Below, piece by piece: positions 48,540 to 62,200 of a DNA stretch of 64,000 nt; position 1 is the stretch's first letter, and the number at the start of each line of letters is the position of its first letter. Where the stretch lies: contig OZ234497.1 in the NCBI GenBank assembly GCA_965153455.1, positions 5,580,001 to 5,644,000 of the forward strand, given 5' to 3'. Origin of the DNA: Sphagnum compactum (taxonomy: Eukaryota > Bryophyta > Sphagnopsida > Sphagnales). The position numbers were made by a program, and so were the translations under genes. Below the pieces are notes generated by a model. It worked only from the letters and a program-made list of their open reading frames with translations, was not told the DNA's origin and made no database searches.

Positions 48540-49010
48540 GCTTGCCTTCCTGCTTCCCCCCTCATTTAACGAACTGATCCTTTGCATTCTAAAATTTGCT
48601 TGCTTACGAAATAATGTCCTTTGTTCTCCTCCTTGGCCTCCTGGTGCTACTAACAAACAAGCCCACGAGTGGGCCGACATGCAAACAAGTGCCAACCATC
48701 TCTCCCGCCTCACAGCAGCAGCGATGGACACGGGAGGAGGAAACAAAAGGAGTGCGCCATCGTGCGAGCGTGCGTTCGTGCGTGCTCGCTCGCTCGCTCG
48801 CTCACGTCGTCACGTTTGTAGAATACGGTCAGAAATACATATACACTAGGATGGTATATAACCGTATTATACGTTTATTACTTGTATTCTACGTTCATAA
48901 CACATCTAAAGTTACCATATTGAACCGTAGTCATATTATTATGTATAAGAGAAGGAAGTCTAGAGAATACATTTGAGAATCAACCCCCCCAAAAAAAATG
49001 CAAATTAAAA
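48540..49010. other. GC-richer spacer with a (GCTC) run
   Basis: GCTCGCTCGCTCGCTCGCTC lies at about 48784-48805. No gene is seen; open frames overlap on both strands without family signal. Confidence 0.45.
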
Positions 49011-49017
49011 ATGATAA

Positions 49018-49325
49018 TAGTTCTTTAGTCTTAAGGATATTTATCGACTTATTTACCTACCTATCAACTTGGATCGCGATATTTTGATCGTAAGGATACC
49101 TACTTACTTATCAACATACCCATCAACTTGATTCGCTATTTTTTGATCTTAAAAATATTTATTTATTTACCTACCTACCTATCAACTTGAGTGACCAATT
49201 TTTTTTGGGTCTTAAACATATCTATTTACTTACTTACCTACCTACCAACTTGGGATCGCGGTTCTTTTGGTCTTAAAAATACCTAACTACTTCATTTACC
49301 TACTTTCAAGTTGGATCTTATAAAT
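49018..49325. repeat. Tandem array, about 60-base unit, 5 copies
   Basis: Units carry TTTACCTACCTATCAACTTG, a GGATCGCGAT-like word and TTTTGATCTTAAAAATA. The TCAACTTGG anchor recurs at about 49063, 49132, 49181, 49244 and 49305, with spacings of 69, 49, 63 and 61. Confidence 0.75.
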
Positions 49326-49450
49326 GAATGTAGTTGTGATTTAGGGTTTAGGGATGTGTTTGTTGCACTCCAGATTTGGTAATGAGCTGCCATAGTTGAA
49401 AGGGAAAGGGTGTGTGGAGGGGACACCTTAATTGACTAGATCATGCATGA

Positions 49451-49476
49451 TTCATTCATTCATTCATTCATTCATT
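49451..49476. repeat. (TTCA)6 microsatellite
   Basis: An uninterrupted TTCA/CATT run. Confidence 0.9.
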
Positions 49477-50630
49477 AAATTAAAACCTTTCTTTTTGGGG
49501 ACTATGGATTGATGACATGCAACCAGATGTGGTCATTTATCAGGTCAGATTGAACCAACTAAACAGGGCTTTTTTTTTTGTCTCCCTTTTTTCTTTTTTC
49601 TTTTTTTTTTCCCATTTCTGAATTTAGCCAAATTGACAATTATTCACAAGAAGATTTAGCCAAATTTTGCTCTAGACAATATATGATAATATATATACAA
49701 ATTTTAGAATCCTTCTATATTTTTTGCTATCTGCTAGAAGCTGGCTGTTCTGGAGATCTGGAAATTTGAAGATTCAATTTCAAAATCTGGCAGATTTTTT
49801 TGAAGGCCAATATTTTCACAAAAATCATTTGTATGTAGTTCAAGTCGTAATATTTCTCACATTTGTTGAAAAAATAGGAAAGGCCCAAAAGGAAAATGCT
49901 TCCACCAACTTAAAGAGTTAATGCACCATGAAGGATGGATGATAAATTGATGGAAAACATTTTTTTATTGTATTCTTGTAGTGGTTATATCTATGTACTA
50001 ACTATATTTATCCACCTGCCTAATAGGCAACAAGTCTCTTATGCACCAAGCTACTTACATAGTAATCACTTACATTATCTACCTAATTACATAGATATTT
50101 ACCCATTTACTTAAGTAGTGTGAGGTGGAAGCAAGAGGGTTTACAAGATATGTTATCAAGGTAATTAGGTGTGTGTGGTTCATCTACAATTGCGTTGTAA
50201 ACAATGTTGTGTGGGTGCTTGGCAATTAATTACTAATAACCAATGTTAGGTGGGTATCAAATCCACGTGATCTTTGACAAGGGTTAATTTAAGTAGAATT
50301 TCATAGTGAAATTTGAAGGTTATCACCTATGTTGAGAATTTCCAAGTTGATAAAATTGTCAAATTTTTAAACAAAAGACAACGGACACCTTGCGAACTTG
50401 TTGGCATGATATCCACCTTAACCTTGAAACTCGATTAAAGTAAATAATTATCCCCAAGTTTGGTTCTTAAGGTTAGTAGGGGTCTAAGGTGCACGACAAG
50501 CATGGTTTAAGGTTTATAATAATTTCAGGTTAGGCTAAAGCATATGTTAATTAACATCAAATGTAAGTTTTGTGAAAAGTAACATCTCCATGATATTAAA
50601 AAGGGAGCTAGCCTCCACTGTATGATTATT
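49477..50630. other. AT-rich spacer
   Basis: No gene is seen. CTACTTACATAG-like words near 50045-50110 recall the CTACCTA arrays. Confidence 0.4.
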
Positions 50631-51690
50631 TTTTTGTTTTGTTTGTCATTCATTATGGTTTTATTGTTTGCATTTTATTCATAATTCCTCTTACTCACAC
50701 TCTCTTTTTGTGTCTTGCATTCTTTTATTTCTTTGTGTTGTTCATGTTTTATTTTTACTATTCACATTTTTTTGTGTTTTTGCGTTTTTAAAAATTTTAG
50801 TTGTTTGCACTATTCTCCTGTTAAATTTGTGGTTTGTGTTATTTTTTACATTCACATTTCATTGTTTGTGTTTTCCTCTTGCCATTTGTGCTTGTTTTAA
50901 ACTATTAACATTTTTCTCCTACTATTTGTAGTCTCCACTTTTGTTCGTTTTTCCTTTTCTTGTTCATGTTTTGCTCATATTGTTCATATAACTTCCTACT
51001 AGTGGTGTTCTTCTCTTATTGTTTATGGTGATGTTCTCTTTTGTTATTTATATATGATTTTACTACTAACATTCCTTTCTTGTGATTCATCTTCTCCTTT
51101 TGCTAACATTTTTGACTTTCTATTCATGTTTTCATCTTGCTAATATTGCTTTCCTTTTGTGATTTGTGTTATCCTATTGCTAGCATTTTTATCCTATTAT
51201 TAAAAGTCTCATATTATCATTTGTGTTTTTACTTTATTGTTCACACTTTCATTTTGCTACTTGAGCTTTTGGTTTGTTGTTATTACTTTTCAAGTCATTT
51301 TGAAGTATGCACTTTCTATTCATTGTTCTTTGGTCCTTTATTGTTTAGATTTTCCTATGTTTTAATGGTACTTGCCCCCTCTTGTTTATGTGCAGGTGCA
51401 AGGTGTTATAGGTTTCGGACTTCAAATTGTGACAGTGCTCCAAATTGGTAAGTCATTTGCCTTTGTTTTTGTTGTTATGTTATTTCTTTTGTATGTTTGA
51501 ACTACTTGTTAGATGTTGCTTTGTTTGTTTTCTATGTGTGTTTTGTTCTTGTTTATGTTTGTTTGTGTGTGTGTGCATATTTCTTTGGACATTGCATTTA
51601 TTTTTTGTTTGTTTGTTTGAGTTCTGTGTTGTTTTGTTGGGGTTTTTTGTTTTTTTGGATTGTGTTTTCTTCTTCTTTGCAAGTTTATAA
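50630..51690. repeat. T-rich degenerate array (TGTTCATGTTTT / TTTTGCTATT words)
   Basis: For about 1.05 kb the plus strand is T-rich and A-poor, with recurring CATTTTTTTGTGTTTTTGCG, TTGTTCATGTTTT, TATTCATGTTTTCATCTTGC and TTATTGTTCACACTTTC variants. Open frames on both strands here follow from the lack of A-rich stops and are not genes. Confidence 0.55.
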
Positions 51691-51699
51691 ATAGAATCA

Positions 51700-54600
51700 T
51701 TATGTTTCAAGAAGCCTTCCAATTTTGAGAAATAATTAATGTATAATATATGTAGGTAAACTAAAGTGAAAGTTATTAAACGCGTCATCTCCTTTAAAGC
51801 AACATATTTTTCAAATCATTATGGATTGTATTTTATTTGGTGTCAACTTGTGTATTGAACTAATATCATGGCCATTAGTTGTTAAATGATCCATTACATT
51901 TTGCCATAACAAGGAACCTTAAACATTAATTTTAAAAAAATTATCCACCTTTTTTTTAAAATTTAATGGAAGATGATTGGGGAATTGGGATTGTTGGTTA
52001 TCAACATCAAGAAATAAGTATGTTTATGTACTTGATTATTTCCTTTCATTTCTAATGAAATATGAGGGAAGAAAAATGCAAATATGTTTTCACTGATGTT
52101 AGACCCTAGGTATGGAAACATTTGTTCATTATATTGGTCCATTGGCCATGAACAAGGTGTGATTATTGTTGAAGAATAAATAATTATTTATTCGATAACA
52201 AAGGAGCATTGTAATTGTTATAAATTTCATCTTTTCATTAATAAAATTGTACATGTTGGCAACCACTTATAATCATGTCAAAGGTTATATAATTTTTCAA
52301 TGGACAAATATAAGGTAAGACAAATTCATGTTAATAAACTTGAATGGTTGTTAATTTTTATTAACAACAATTTTTTTAATATGTGGATTTAACATTTACA
52401 TTTTTAATATGCTTTGATAATCAATGGAAGAACACATTTCACATAAAAATATTTTGATGATTCACAATGTGTTTATTATCTAATAAGATTTATTGTTGCA
52501 CATTAAAGGTGAGGATAATGTAGCTTTAACAACTTTTTAAAATTTTAAAATATAAAAAGACCTTTATGTCTAACATGAGGTCAATTCTTTATTTGCTTTC
52601 AAGGTTTTATTATTGTATTAATGGGATTTTAGTTCAATAACCATATTTGTTTTATCTCCTATATCAAAATTTGTGTTTATTGTAATACAACACTATATAG
52701 ACACGGTCCCATTTTGTGTATATATGTGGCAATTAGTAAAATATGAATAGCATTGCCCAAAGCTTTATGTTCAATAGTATGTGATTGAAAATTGGAAAGA
52801 TTGTACAAATCTATCTGAACAAGGATAAACATAAGCAACTTTGTTTCAATGAAGATGTCATAGGACAATGAAAATAAAGATAACATGTGTTATAAAATGT
52901 AAGAAAATAACATTTCCTATTGACTTGAACATGCATCCCATATTATGGATATCTATTGGATATAAAAATTTTACATTTAAAAATCACTATTTCAAGAGCT
53001 TGTAATTATGATATGAGACTTGAATATGGACCTAGAGTTGCAAGGATTTTGTATATGTCATGTTGCTTTGATCCCTTTATATTAAAAAAAATAGGATTTC
53101 AAATTGTCATAGGTGCCAAAGGGCCATAATCAAACTATATGAAAGGAGTTTAACACTAACACATTTGGTTAAGTGGAAATGTAGCAGTATCAAGGTTGTT
53201 GTTTTATTGAATGCAACATTATTATAGTATTTTCTAACACATGTGGTTTTATGGTGACAAATGAAGTTTATTTTGTTGTATTTGTTTTGCATAGCTTGAA
53301 GATATCATTGCTTATGAAATGTTATTTAATGTCATGAATGGATTATATTGGAAAAAAACCTTGGTAAGAATTTGAATATTTAGGATTATCATAATAGATT
53401 CCAATCAAATATAATTAAATGTTTTTATATAATTTGCCAAAAGTGAACATTGGATCCAACCATTAAATTTTGGAGTTTGGAAATATTCCAACATTGAAAA
53501 TCTCAAAGTGCATCAATAATTAATTAAATTAAATTATTTAAAAAGTAACTTATGTACTTTGAGACAATTTCTCATGCAAACAACTATATAATATTTTATG
53601 CACTCCTAGTCTTTGCAAATGATATTGGCAATAATTTTATGATTTGGTGAGTAATAATTTTTTTCGAAACCTTAGAAAATTCCTTGGCCCTTTCACAATG
53701 TCCTTGGTCTAAGCATGGTGAAAATTTTCTTTGAAAGAAAAATTGCACTTTCTTTGTTAATAAGAGATTGACCAACTCACTTATGCAAAATGAATGAAAT
53801 AGAGGAAAGGAAATTATTTATTATGGTTTCAATCCATGTTGGTGGGTTTAAGTCTAGGTTTTAGGTTAAGTTTTGGGTACTAAAAGGTGAACAAATTTTT
53901 GTTGATATTGGATTTAGATTCAAATTGTGCAACCACTTTTTGCTAAGATTAAAACCTAAACTTGGATTGGGTTGTTGTCCCTTTTAAAACAAATCTAGGT
54001 TCTATAGTTGTATAGAGCTCCAAATTTGTTTTAAATGCAAGAATCAAGCCTTGTTTCTTAGGTTGTCACATTTCAACTTTAGGTGCCTTATGGGATAAGT
54101 TGTGATGGTGTTGGGTGGTGAACTAGTATCAAGTGTTTGCCAACTCATTCATCCCCCTCTCCCAAAAAACAAATGAAAAATTCAATTCCTAACTCCCAAA
54201 AGGAAAAAAATGACTTTTTCATTACATGTTGCTTTGTTTCATTGGCTATCAATATTTATTTTTACTAATTGTGCTCCTTTGCAATTTCCTCTTACACTAA
54301 TAACCCATTCCATGAACATGGGTACAAATGTATTGTAGATGTTTATTTTGATATGTATTAATTAATTATGGGATGTGCTCCAAGGTTCTATTTTATTTTA
54401 TAACATGCTTCACTAAAAAACATTGACATTTTGGATAAAACTTAAAATAAATGTTTTTATTCCACTATGAAGTAGGATTCACATGAAACAAAAGTTTTAC
54501 TAGGTACTATTTATAATAGTTTTTACAAAAGATGCATGCATTCAACCAACATGTCATTAAAAATGCATGGGCATTTTTTTAATCATCTCCATGCAAGGGC

Positions 54601-54960
54601 ATGAAGTTAAAGTGCAAACCCTTTTGTGATTCAACATAATTATTGACCACATGCACAAGTGAATAGTTGCAATCTATTTTTATGTGTTATTTGTTGAAAT
54701 GATTAACTCCTTTCTATTAAATTTCACATATTTTGCACTCATGGGACAAGTGGTTGAAAAATATGCGAGTTATATGTCTTGAAGATCAACCAAATATGAA
54801 GCATCCACGGATTTCCATAAAAAATCATATATTTGATAATTCACTTCAACATTGTGAAACAAAACCATCCAACTAACTACGAGGTAAAATTGACGCATTT
54901 ACATCATTTGTAATAAAACCCTAAAAAAAAAAAAGCATTCTCCTTTTCATCTTGTGTTTA
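51700..54960. other. AT-rich spacer
   Basis: No gene, RNA or well-ordered repeat was recognised in this 3.3 kb. Confidence 0.45.
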
Positions 54961-54967
54961 TAAAACA

Positions 54968-55477
54968 TTACCTTTCACGTTCCAAAACATAATGGTGTGT
55001 GAAGCACACATGATTCTTCACTACTATGGTTCCGTACTTCACAAACTCAAGCATATCAACCTCCATCATCTCCCACTTAACATTATGATGCATAGATGGA
55101 AAATGATCCTCATCAGTATTCTTCATAAAATAACCAAACATACTAACAAATTTATGTAGCCCATTGTTTCACAACTACTTGCAATGTACCATGTGCCCAT
55201 CTAATGTCTTTTTTGGGTCATCCCATCCTAGCCATTCCTTCACAACCTTATTCAACATTTTCAAACTCAAAATATGATGCGTGATGACCATTTGTATATG
55301 AAAACATGAGAGAAAGCCACCCTTCTCTAATGCACAAAGCTCAACCACACATTGTTTTATAATGAACATTTTCATCTTTGACAATAAGGCTGGATTTATA
55401 TCAAACCGTAGTGCATTAATGATTACATGATCAATATGAATGAAAATTCTTCCAAAATTCTCATTCAAAAAGCCCAT
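54968..55477 (-). pseudogene. Minus-strand coding fossil with weak Rep-like (HUH/HUQ-YxxK) motifs
   Basis: One minus-strand frame of 170 codons is open except for a TAG and a TGA three codons apart near 55171-55177. Before the stops it reads CALEKGGFLSCFHIQMVITH and EWLGWDDPKKTLDGHMVHCK; after them HKFVSMFGYFMKN, FPSMHHNVKWEMMEVDMLEF and HVCFTHHYVLERER. The two halves are clearly one protein. HIQ preceded by a GG turn, then YFMK about 59 codons later, resembles motifs II and III of Rep-type endonucleases, but no motif I or helicase part was seen and the resemblance may be chance. More safely, it is a fragment of an unrecognised element-encoded protein. No ends or repeats were found. Confidence 0.45.
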
Positions 55478-56245
55478 GCTTCACATGTAACATTTTTCAA
55501 ATGACCCATCTTGTATTAAATGAATAGATTTGAGATTCTATTATTATGTGACAAAAAATAATAACGACCAAAAATAACAACATTGTTATATGAAGTAGCA
55601 ACAATCAAAAAATATCTAACCCCATGCCCCTCCACCCCCCCAAACCCAAAAGGAAAAAAACATGCCCCCTTGGGTGCATGATGAACCTTCCCATTGGTTG
55701 CATGAAACTTTTATTCCCAAAATTGTTTCTCACTATTTGCAACTTGGGTTGATACCAAACTAATAAACTAGGGGTACTTATAAAGTAAGTTTTTTGGGTT
55801 CAATGTAAATGGAATTGAAACCAATTAATTTGAAATTTGACCAAATGTTAAGTTTTATGGGAGATATCTTAAATTGAAGGTTTTAAGGAAAAAAATCAAT
55901 TAAAAAAATCACCATATTCCTATCAAACTAAAATAATAATAATAAAATAAAGCAAACAAAAGCCATCCAACTAAAAGTTTTTAAAAATATTGAGAACTAG
56001 ACAATTCACATTGGTTTCAACCTAAAGTAAATATTTGATTCAACATAGACCTGTCATTAATTTGACTTTGGGGTCCAAATGATAGTTAATTCAAACCAAT
56101 GTGTTTTACTTTAAACTAAGGATTACTGGCTTTTTAATGTCCTTTTGCCATAAAATTGAAATTTTCAATGAAATCTTGGCAACTTGTTAGTAAAATACTT
56201 ATAGTTGCTTTAATGTATTACATGTTTTATGTTAGTCATTTAAAA

Positions 56246-56247
<2 letters not shown>
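55478..56247. other. AT-rich spacer
   Basis: No gene is seen. C-rich words CCCCATGCCCCTCCACCCCC lie at about 55620-55640. Confidence 0.4.

Positions 56248-56278
<31 letters not shown>
56248..56278. repeat. (AC)15 microsatellite
   Basis: An uninterrupted AC run of about 31 bases. Confidence 0.9.
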
Positions 56279-56283
<5 letters not shown>

Positions 56284-59200
56284 TCATCTTTCAAATCATT
56301 CCAAAACATGTTGATTATGTTTTAGATACGATATGCATTACACCACATTTACATGTTGCAAATGATTAATGTGTTTGAAACTACCTTAAATATTGAAAAA
56401 TAATAATTTTAAAGGTGTTTTGAGTGTTTTTCATATGTGTTTACTAGTCATCTATTATTTAAAGTAAATGAACATTAAAAAGTTTGTATTGCAAAAGTTT
56501 AGGGGTCCTTTGTGAGAGTAATGTTATTGAATGAAGTTGTTATTTTATTGACATCCTTTGTTCCAATCCAAACTTGAAATTGAAACATTCAATGATTCAA
56601 TTTGGATTTCTCAACATCCATATTAATCACATAACATCTGTCATGATTAACATGCCAATAAAATGGCATCATGCATAGGCACATGTAGCAAAAATTGTAG
56701 AAACATTGACTTTTTGACATGGATTTTGATTCATTTGAACTTGTTGGGGCCCATGGACTAGATTAATGTAAAAAGGATTATTCCCCTATTTAATTATTTT
56801 TGTGGGTCTCCATGGAGACAACTTGAAAATGGCATAATTTCTTACAATTTTAGAAACCATGGCTTCTTGAAACTAAAACACCAAATTTTAGAATGCCATA
56901 AATTTCAAAAACAAATTATTTGGAATACAAGCTCATGTTTAAGAAAGGTGAATATCTTGCAATGATTTGTTCAATTCCAATTTTGAACATGATTTAATCA
57001 CTACAACAAGTTTTAAATTTTAAAATATTTTGCGATAGTTTACATGAACAACTTTTTTTCATGCATTACTAATTAAAAATACTTATTAATTAGGAAAGTA
57101 AATTACTTTTAACATGTAAACCCAATATATAATAGCCCCTTTTCACTTTTTATTGGGAAACACTAACATCATTTGATTTGATTATCATGCTGGACCTTCA
57201 AATTATAACTTAAGTATTTGAAGTCGCATGTTCCAATAATGAAGTTGGATTCTGAATGCTTTGGAAATGTTTTTATTTGATTTCCAATTTTTTTTATTGT
57301 TTATGTGAGAGTTTTTTCTCTTGGGCTATTTTAGGTCATTTCAATTGATTATTAATATTTTCTCGTGTTGGACTGGGAACCCATGGTCAAGGTTTCAAAT
57401 AGATTAACATATATTTTATTTGAAAAATTTAACACCTAGAGGTCCAATCAATTGATGTGGGTGGATGCATGATTTCACATGATCTTTACAAATAGTTACG
57501 AGGTCAAATCATGCTCATCCAACTCAAAGTAGGTTCCAAAGAAAAAATTGTTCATATTTGGCAACTGGTCATATGATTGAAATAAAGTAATAAATATTGA
57601 TAGCATGTGAAGATTATAACTTACTTTTGGCTTGCTTGTCTATTTGAAAGACCTAAAACTACTTTAGAAGGCATAATGAGAATTCTTAAAGATATATGTT
57701 ATGATTCCTTTTGTCAACATTATGAATCTTTATGTAAAAAAACCATTTTCACTTCATTTATAGCCATATGGCAATGCGAACAGTGAATTTAGCAAATGTT
57801 ATTGTCACATATTGAGGTTTTTCTTGCTACATTTAAAATAGGTAATCATATGGTATTTTAAAATATGTAATCCTTCAAGTTATTTGAGTTGTGTGTAACC
57901 ACATTAATGGGAGCCATAGGACATGTAAGAAGTTATTGGTTTTTTGTGGTTTTAGTGTCAAAATTTTGTATTATAATATTTGTACATGATGTCATTTTTA
58001 ATGTATTATCGAAACATGTGAAATAATTTGGATTGAATTAATGAGTATAAAGTATTCAAAACCACACATAAAACACTAGAACCAAAGTTTTTTGGTCATT
58101 TTTTTAAGGACTTGAAATGCCTTCAAAATGGCATACTCATGTACAATAATTGTTCAAAACTTTACATAATACCTTATTCTAAAGTTAGTTTCTTCATTAA
58201 ATAATCCTCACAATAGTGCAATGAAAATTTGTGAAAATACAAAGTTGACATGTTGAAAATCATACTAATTATCATAGGCTACATTATGTATAAGTTCATT
58301 AGTCATATCACAATATTATAGTAGAAGATGGAAAAATATATAATTTCAAATTTTAAAAAACCATTTGTTGAAAAAATATAATTATTCATTTTGTTAATGT
58401 GGAAACTGACAATATAAAATGTCATGAAATAGATAAATAAATATTAGCAAATAAATCAATTATTTTTTTGGTCATTGTAAAAATGATGGATTTATAATCC
58501 AACACATTTTATAATTGACATGGTTTACCACATCATCTTAGCAAACATTCCATTATTTTTAAATTAGTCAAAAGTAGTTCATCTCACTTTGGTGATGTGG
58601 GCAAGCTGGTTGGTTCATGCTAGTGTGGAGGTACCCAACTATTATCATATGGAAATATAAATCAAATTTGTGATTTGTAATTTTATTCATGTGAATGAAT
58701 TGTGGATGATCAACATTAAATGTCTTCCAAATAAACCATTCAACTCCATTCAATCTTTGTGTGAGGTTGGACCTTTACAAGCATTTAAATGTAATTAACT
58801 TGAAATTTGCACTATTGGGCACTATTAGTGATGATCAAATAATTAATTAACATGAAAAAATGAATTAATTTCAATGTGGAAATTAAGTTATATTTTGAAT
58901 GAAAACATTGAATGGCATTGCATGCAAATTGAATTGAATTTTAATTCAATTCAATTCAATTGAACAATTGGATTAATATCCATTTGAATTGAATTCAAAT
59001 TCAATTGAAAAGAAATGGGATGCAAATTGGTGGAAAAGGTATTGAAAATTTGGTTGTGAATATGGTGTTGAAAAAGACAAACTTTAAGAATATACAATTC
59101 CATGCTTCTTTACTTGGGAATGGGTTAAATAAATGCCAATTTGGACCACAATTTATGGAACCTAAATTTGTCATATTTAAACTAGTTTTGACAAATCATT

Positions 59201-62200
59201 GTCATTGAAATTATGCTTGTCCAAATGTTATTGAACCATAAATTCAAAAGAATACATTTGTGATCATGATTTTTAATGAACTATGTCCATATTACAAATC
59301 ATTCGAAACAATTGCACAATATATTTATTCATGTGTAAATAGGAAGGATTATTGAAATGGTTTTGCATGATGAAAAATACGTTAATATGTATTTTTTCTT
59401 TCAATACTTATAATCTTTTGATATATATGCCAAGTAAAATATATTTGGAAGCGATGAAAGTTATCCATTTTACAACATTGTGGAAAGTTTCATGCATTTG
59501 TAATGGTATGTTTTAAGGTTAGATTTATTTAGGAAATGGATTGGGAACCAAATTGTGATTGATCATAGGGAACCATAATGGATTTTTGTGAAAGGAAATT
59601 TTTGTTATTTGAACGGCATAGTTGATAATTGTCTACGTTTAAAACAAAACATAGACGATGCATTCATTTATTGAATTAATTTACATGAAAATACACTTAC
59701 CAAACTAGTCTTCTATTCTTATTGGTGAAATATTGCCAAATAACATTAGAAAATCACATGGTTCTTTTGCCTTAAGGGATACTAAACACACACATAATGA
59801 ATTTGTCAAATGACTTCATCTTCAAGTTGTCAAATCAACTTCTTTCCATTTGTACCTTGTCTTCCTTTACTTCCTCCCCATGGGTAATTTGGCACCAATT
59901 ACTTTGTTAATTATGATAGTTGAATTGCCAATTTAAATATTCACCCACTACATTGGTTATTGATGTAGCTATAGTTTAACTACCTTGGTTTGTAATTTGT
60001 TTGTTGTCATTCACTTTCAAATGTTTTGGAAAATTATTTGAATATTGAACATTGGGTTGTGGCAAGATTAGTTACAAACAATGTCATGACCAAGTTGAGA
60101 TTAGTGCCAAAATATGTTCGATTTTTAAGGTGTTCAAGTTCATGAATGGGTTAGTTGGAGTGTGATGCAAAATTATTAAATGCAAAATTACGTGAAAGAG
60201 GTTTAAAAAATTAAATTAGAGCATGCAAACTATGCAACAACAACTTCATTCATTTAGAAATCAAGTTTGTGAATTTAGATTTTCATGTAAATGCAATTTT
60301 TCAACATTGTTCAATCCCACCTTTTGCTTTAGTAGTTTGGTCTAATTTCATCAAGACTTTAGAACAATGATATTTTTTGAAGCTTGTAAGTTATTGTTTC
60401 AATGTTTATCATGCTATGTTTTCTTTTGCCAAAAACAAAAATACTATATATAGCTTTTAAACATGTAGTTCACACCATGAATAAATTTTTGCATTATTAT
60501 TTTAAATATCTCCATTTAGTCACATAAAAGAGTTAACATGGTATGATTGAAATGTAGTTGAAAATTTGGAGGCTAGTTGAAAATAGATGTATACATGAAA
60601 ATATATATGATATCTTATAATGTAAGAGTCAATTCTATTGCAAAAGGTTGCAAATTTGTACTTTTTAATATAGAATTTATGATCAAGTGTCATTTTACTT
60701 TTTAAAATTGAAACTTGTATGCATGCACAAGGTCAATGTTCCTAGAAAATGGGGGTCTATTAAGTACAAGTATAATTGAATTGACCTAATTTGCACCCTC
60801 AAGTTATTTAAACTTTTAAAGACTACATTAAAGGAATTATAACATGTGTCTAGAGTCCTTTTGCTCATAAGTTAAAAAAGGTTTGGATTTTAAAACTCAG
60901 TTCGTTATAAAGTTTCAACCAATATTTCTTATGCATGTGATGTTAAACTTGCCATTACCATTAATTATTAGTCCTCTCAACAATGATAAAATTGGTTTTG
61001 TTGACTTCCTTTTGATGATTATTTATAGTTTCAATTTGCTTTGTTTCATTTGTTAAATTCAACATAGTCGTGTTGATGTGGACCATTCATCATGGTTTTA
61101 ATATTTGAAAGTAGTTATTTAAATAGGCCTCAATAATTCAAAAAAAATCCTTTTTTTCCCTTTCAATATTAAAAATTACTTTTGTTTTATAGAGTTGTGA
61201 ATCAAGTTTTAAATCTTGAGGTAAAGGTCCTAAGATGAACTATTTTAATTTGAACAAGTCATGTCTATAAGTCACATACACTTAGCATGGCAAAAGTCTC
61301 AACTCTTTATTGTTTGTTGAAAGTGGTTAGTTTGAATGACTCAATCAAAAAATAAATAAAAAATAAATCTTTGAAATGACCTATAAAAAATGAAAGCTAA
61401 ATTTGTTAGACTTTAAATCTAAAGTGCCATATGTTTTTTATAATTTTAATAAACGCAATTACATAATTTTTTCAGATTATTGAATATATTGCTCGTTTAT
61501 GGTTTACATTTTAAAAAAAAGGTTCAAAATCACTTTCATTTCCACATATGTAACCATTTTGCTTTTGTTGACAAAAACCAATGAGAGTTGGAAGCCCCTT
61601 GGCACCCTTTTCAAAACCCTAGAAAAAACACCATATCAAACCCGTCATTGTAATGGGAACATTATAAGGTCAAGGACCAAGGTGCTTTGAAAAAGATACC
61701 TACCAAAGCAATTGACCAATGGAAGCTTTAACATTGCATTTATAAATGCATTCAATTTTGTATATATTAGGAAATACATTGTGGTGGGTAATAATGTTGA
61801 TGATGCCAATAGACATGGCATTATATTTTTAAATTAGGAAATGAATTGTTAAATTGGAATGGTAAGAAATCAATTATTGTTGTGCCATCAACACAAACAA
61901 AATCCACGACAATTTCAAGCCATAACACAAGTAGTGCAAGTTTCATTCCTCCTTAGGACCAATGAACATTCAAAGATTACATCCATTTATTAAAGTTGAT
62001 AAGTTGATGAAAATGAAGGTTACAATTTTTATTTAAAGAATCCAAAAAAATTCTTACATAAAACACGTGGAATTTCATCATCATCTTACACAATTTCATC
62101 ATCAAAAAAATTCATTAAGTTGGTGTATAATAAGATGAACAACACACCTACATTGTTGTGATCTTTCCAATAATAAACTTTATGAAATAAAGATGAATAT

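Noticed and set aside
49018-49325. CRISPR-like array
   Set aside because: The 60-base units vary throughout, with no constant repeat and unique spacer pattern, and the DNA is plant nuclear.
51480-51788. Minus-strand Lys/Gln-rich open frame and overlapping plus-strand Phe/Cys-rich frames
   Set aside because: They arise from the T-rich low-complexity array; no start context or family signal.
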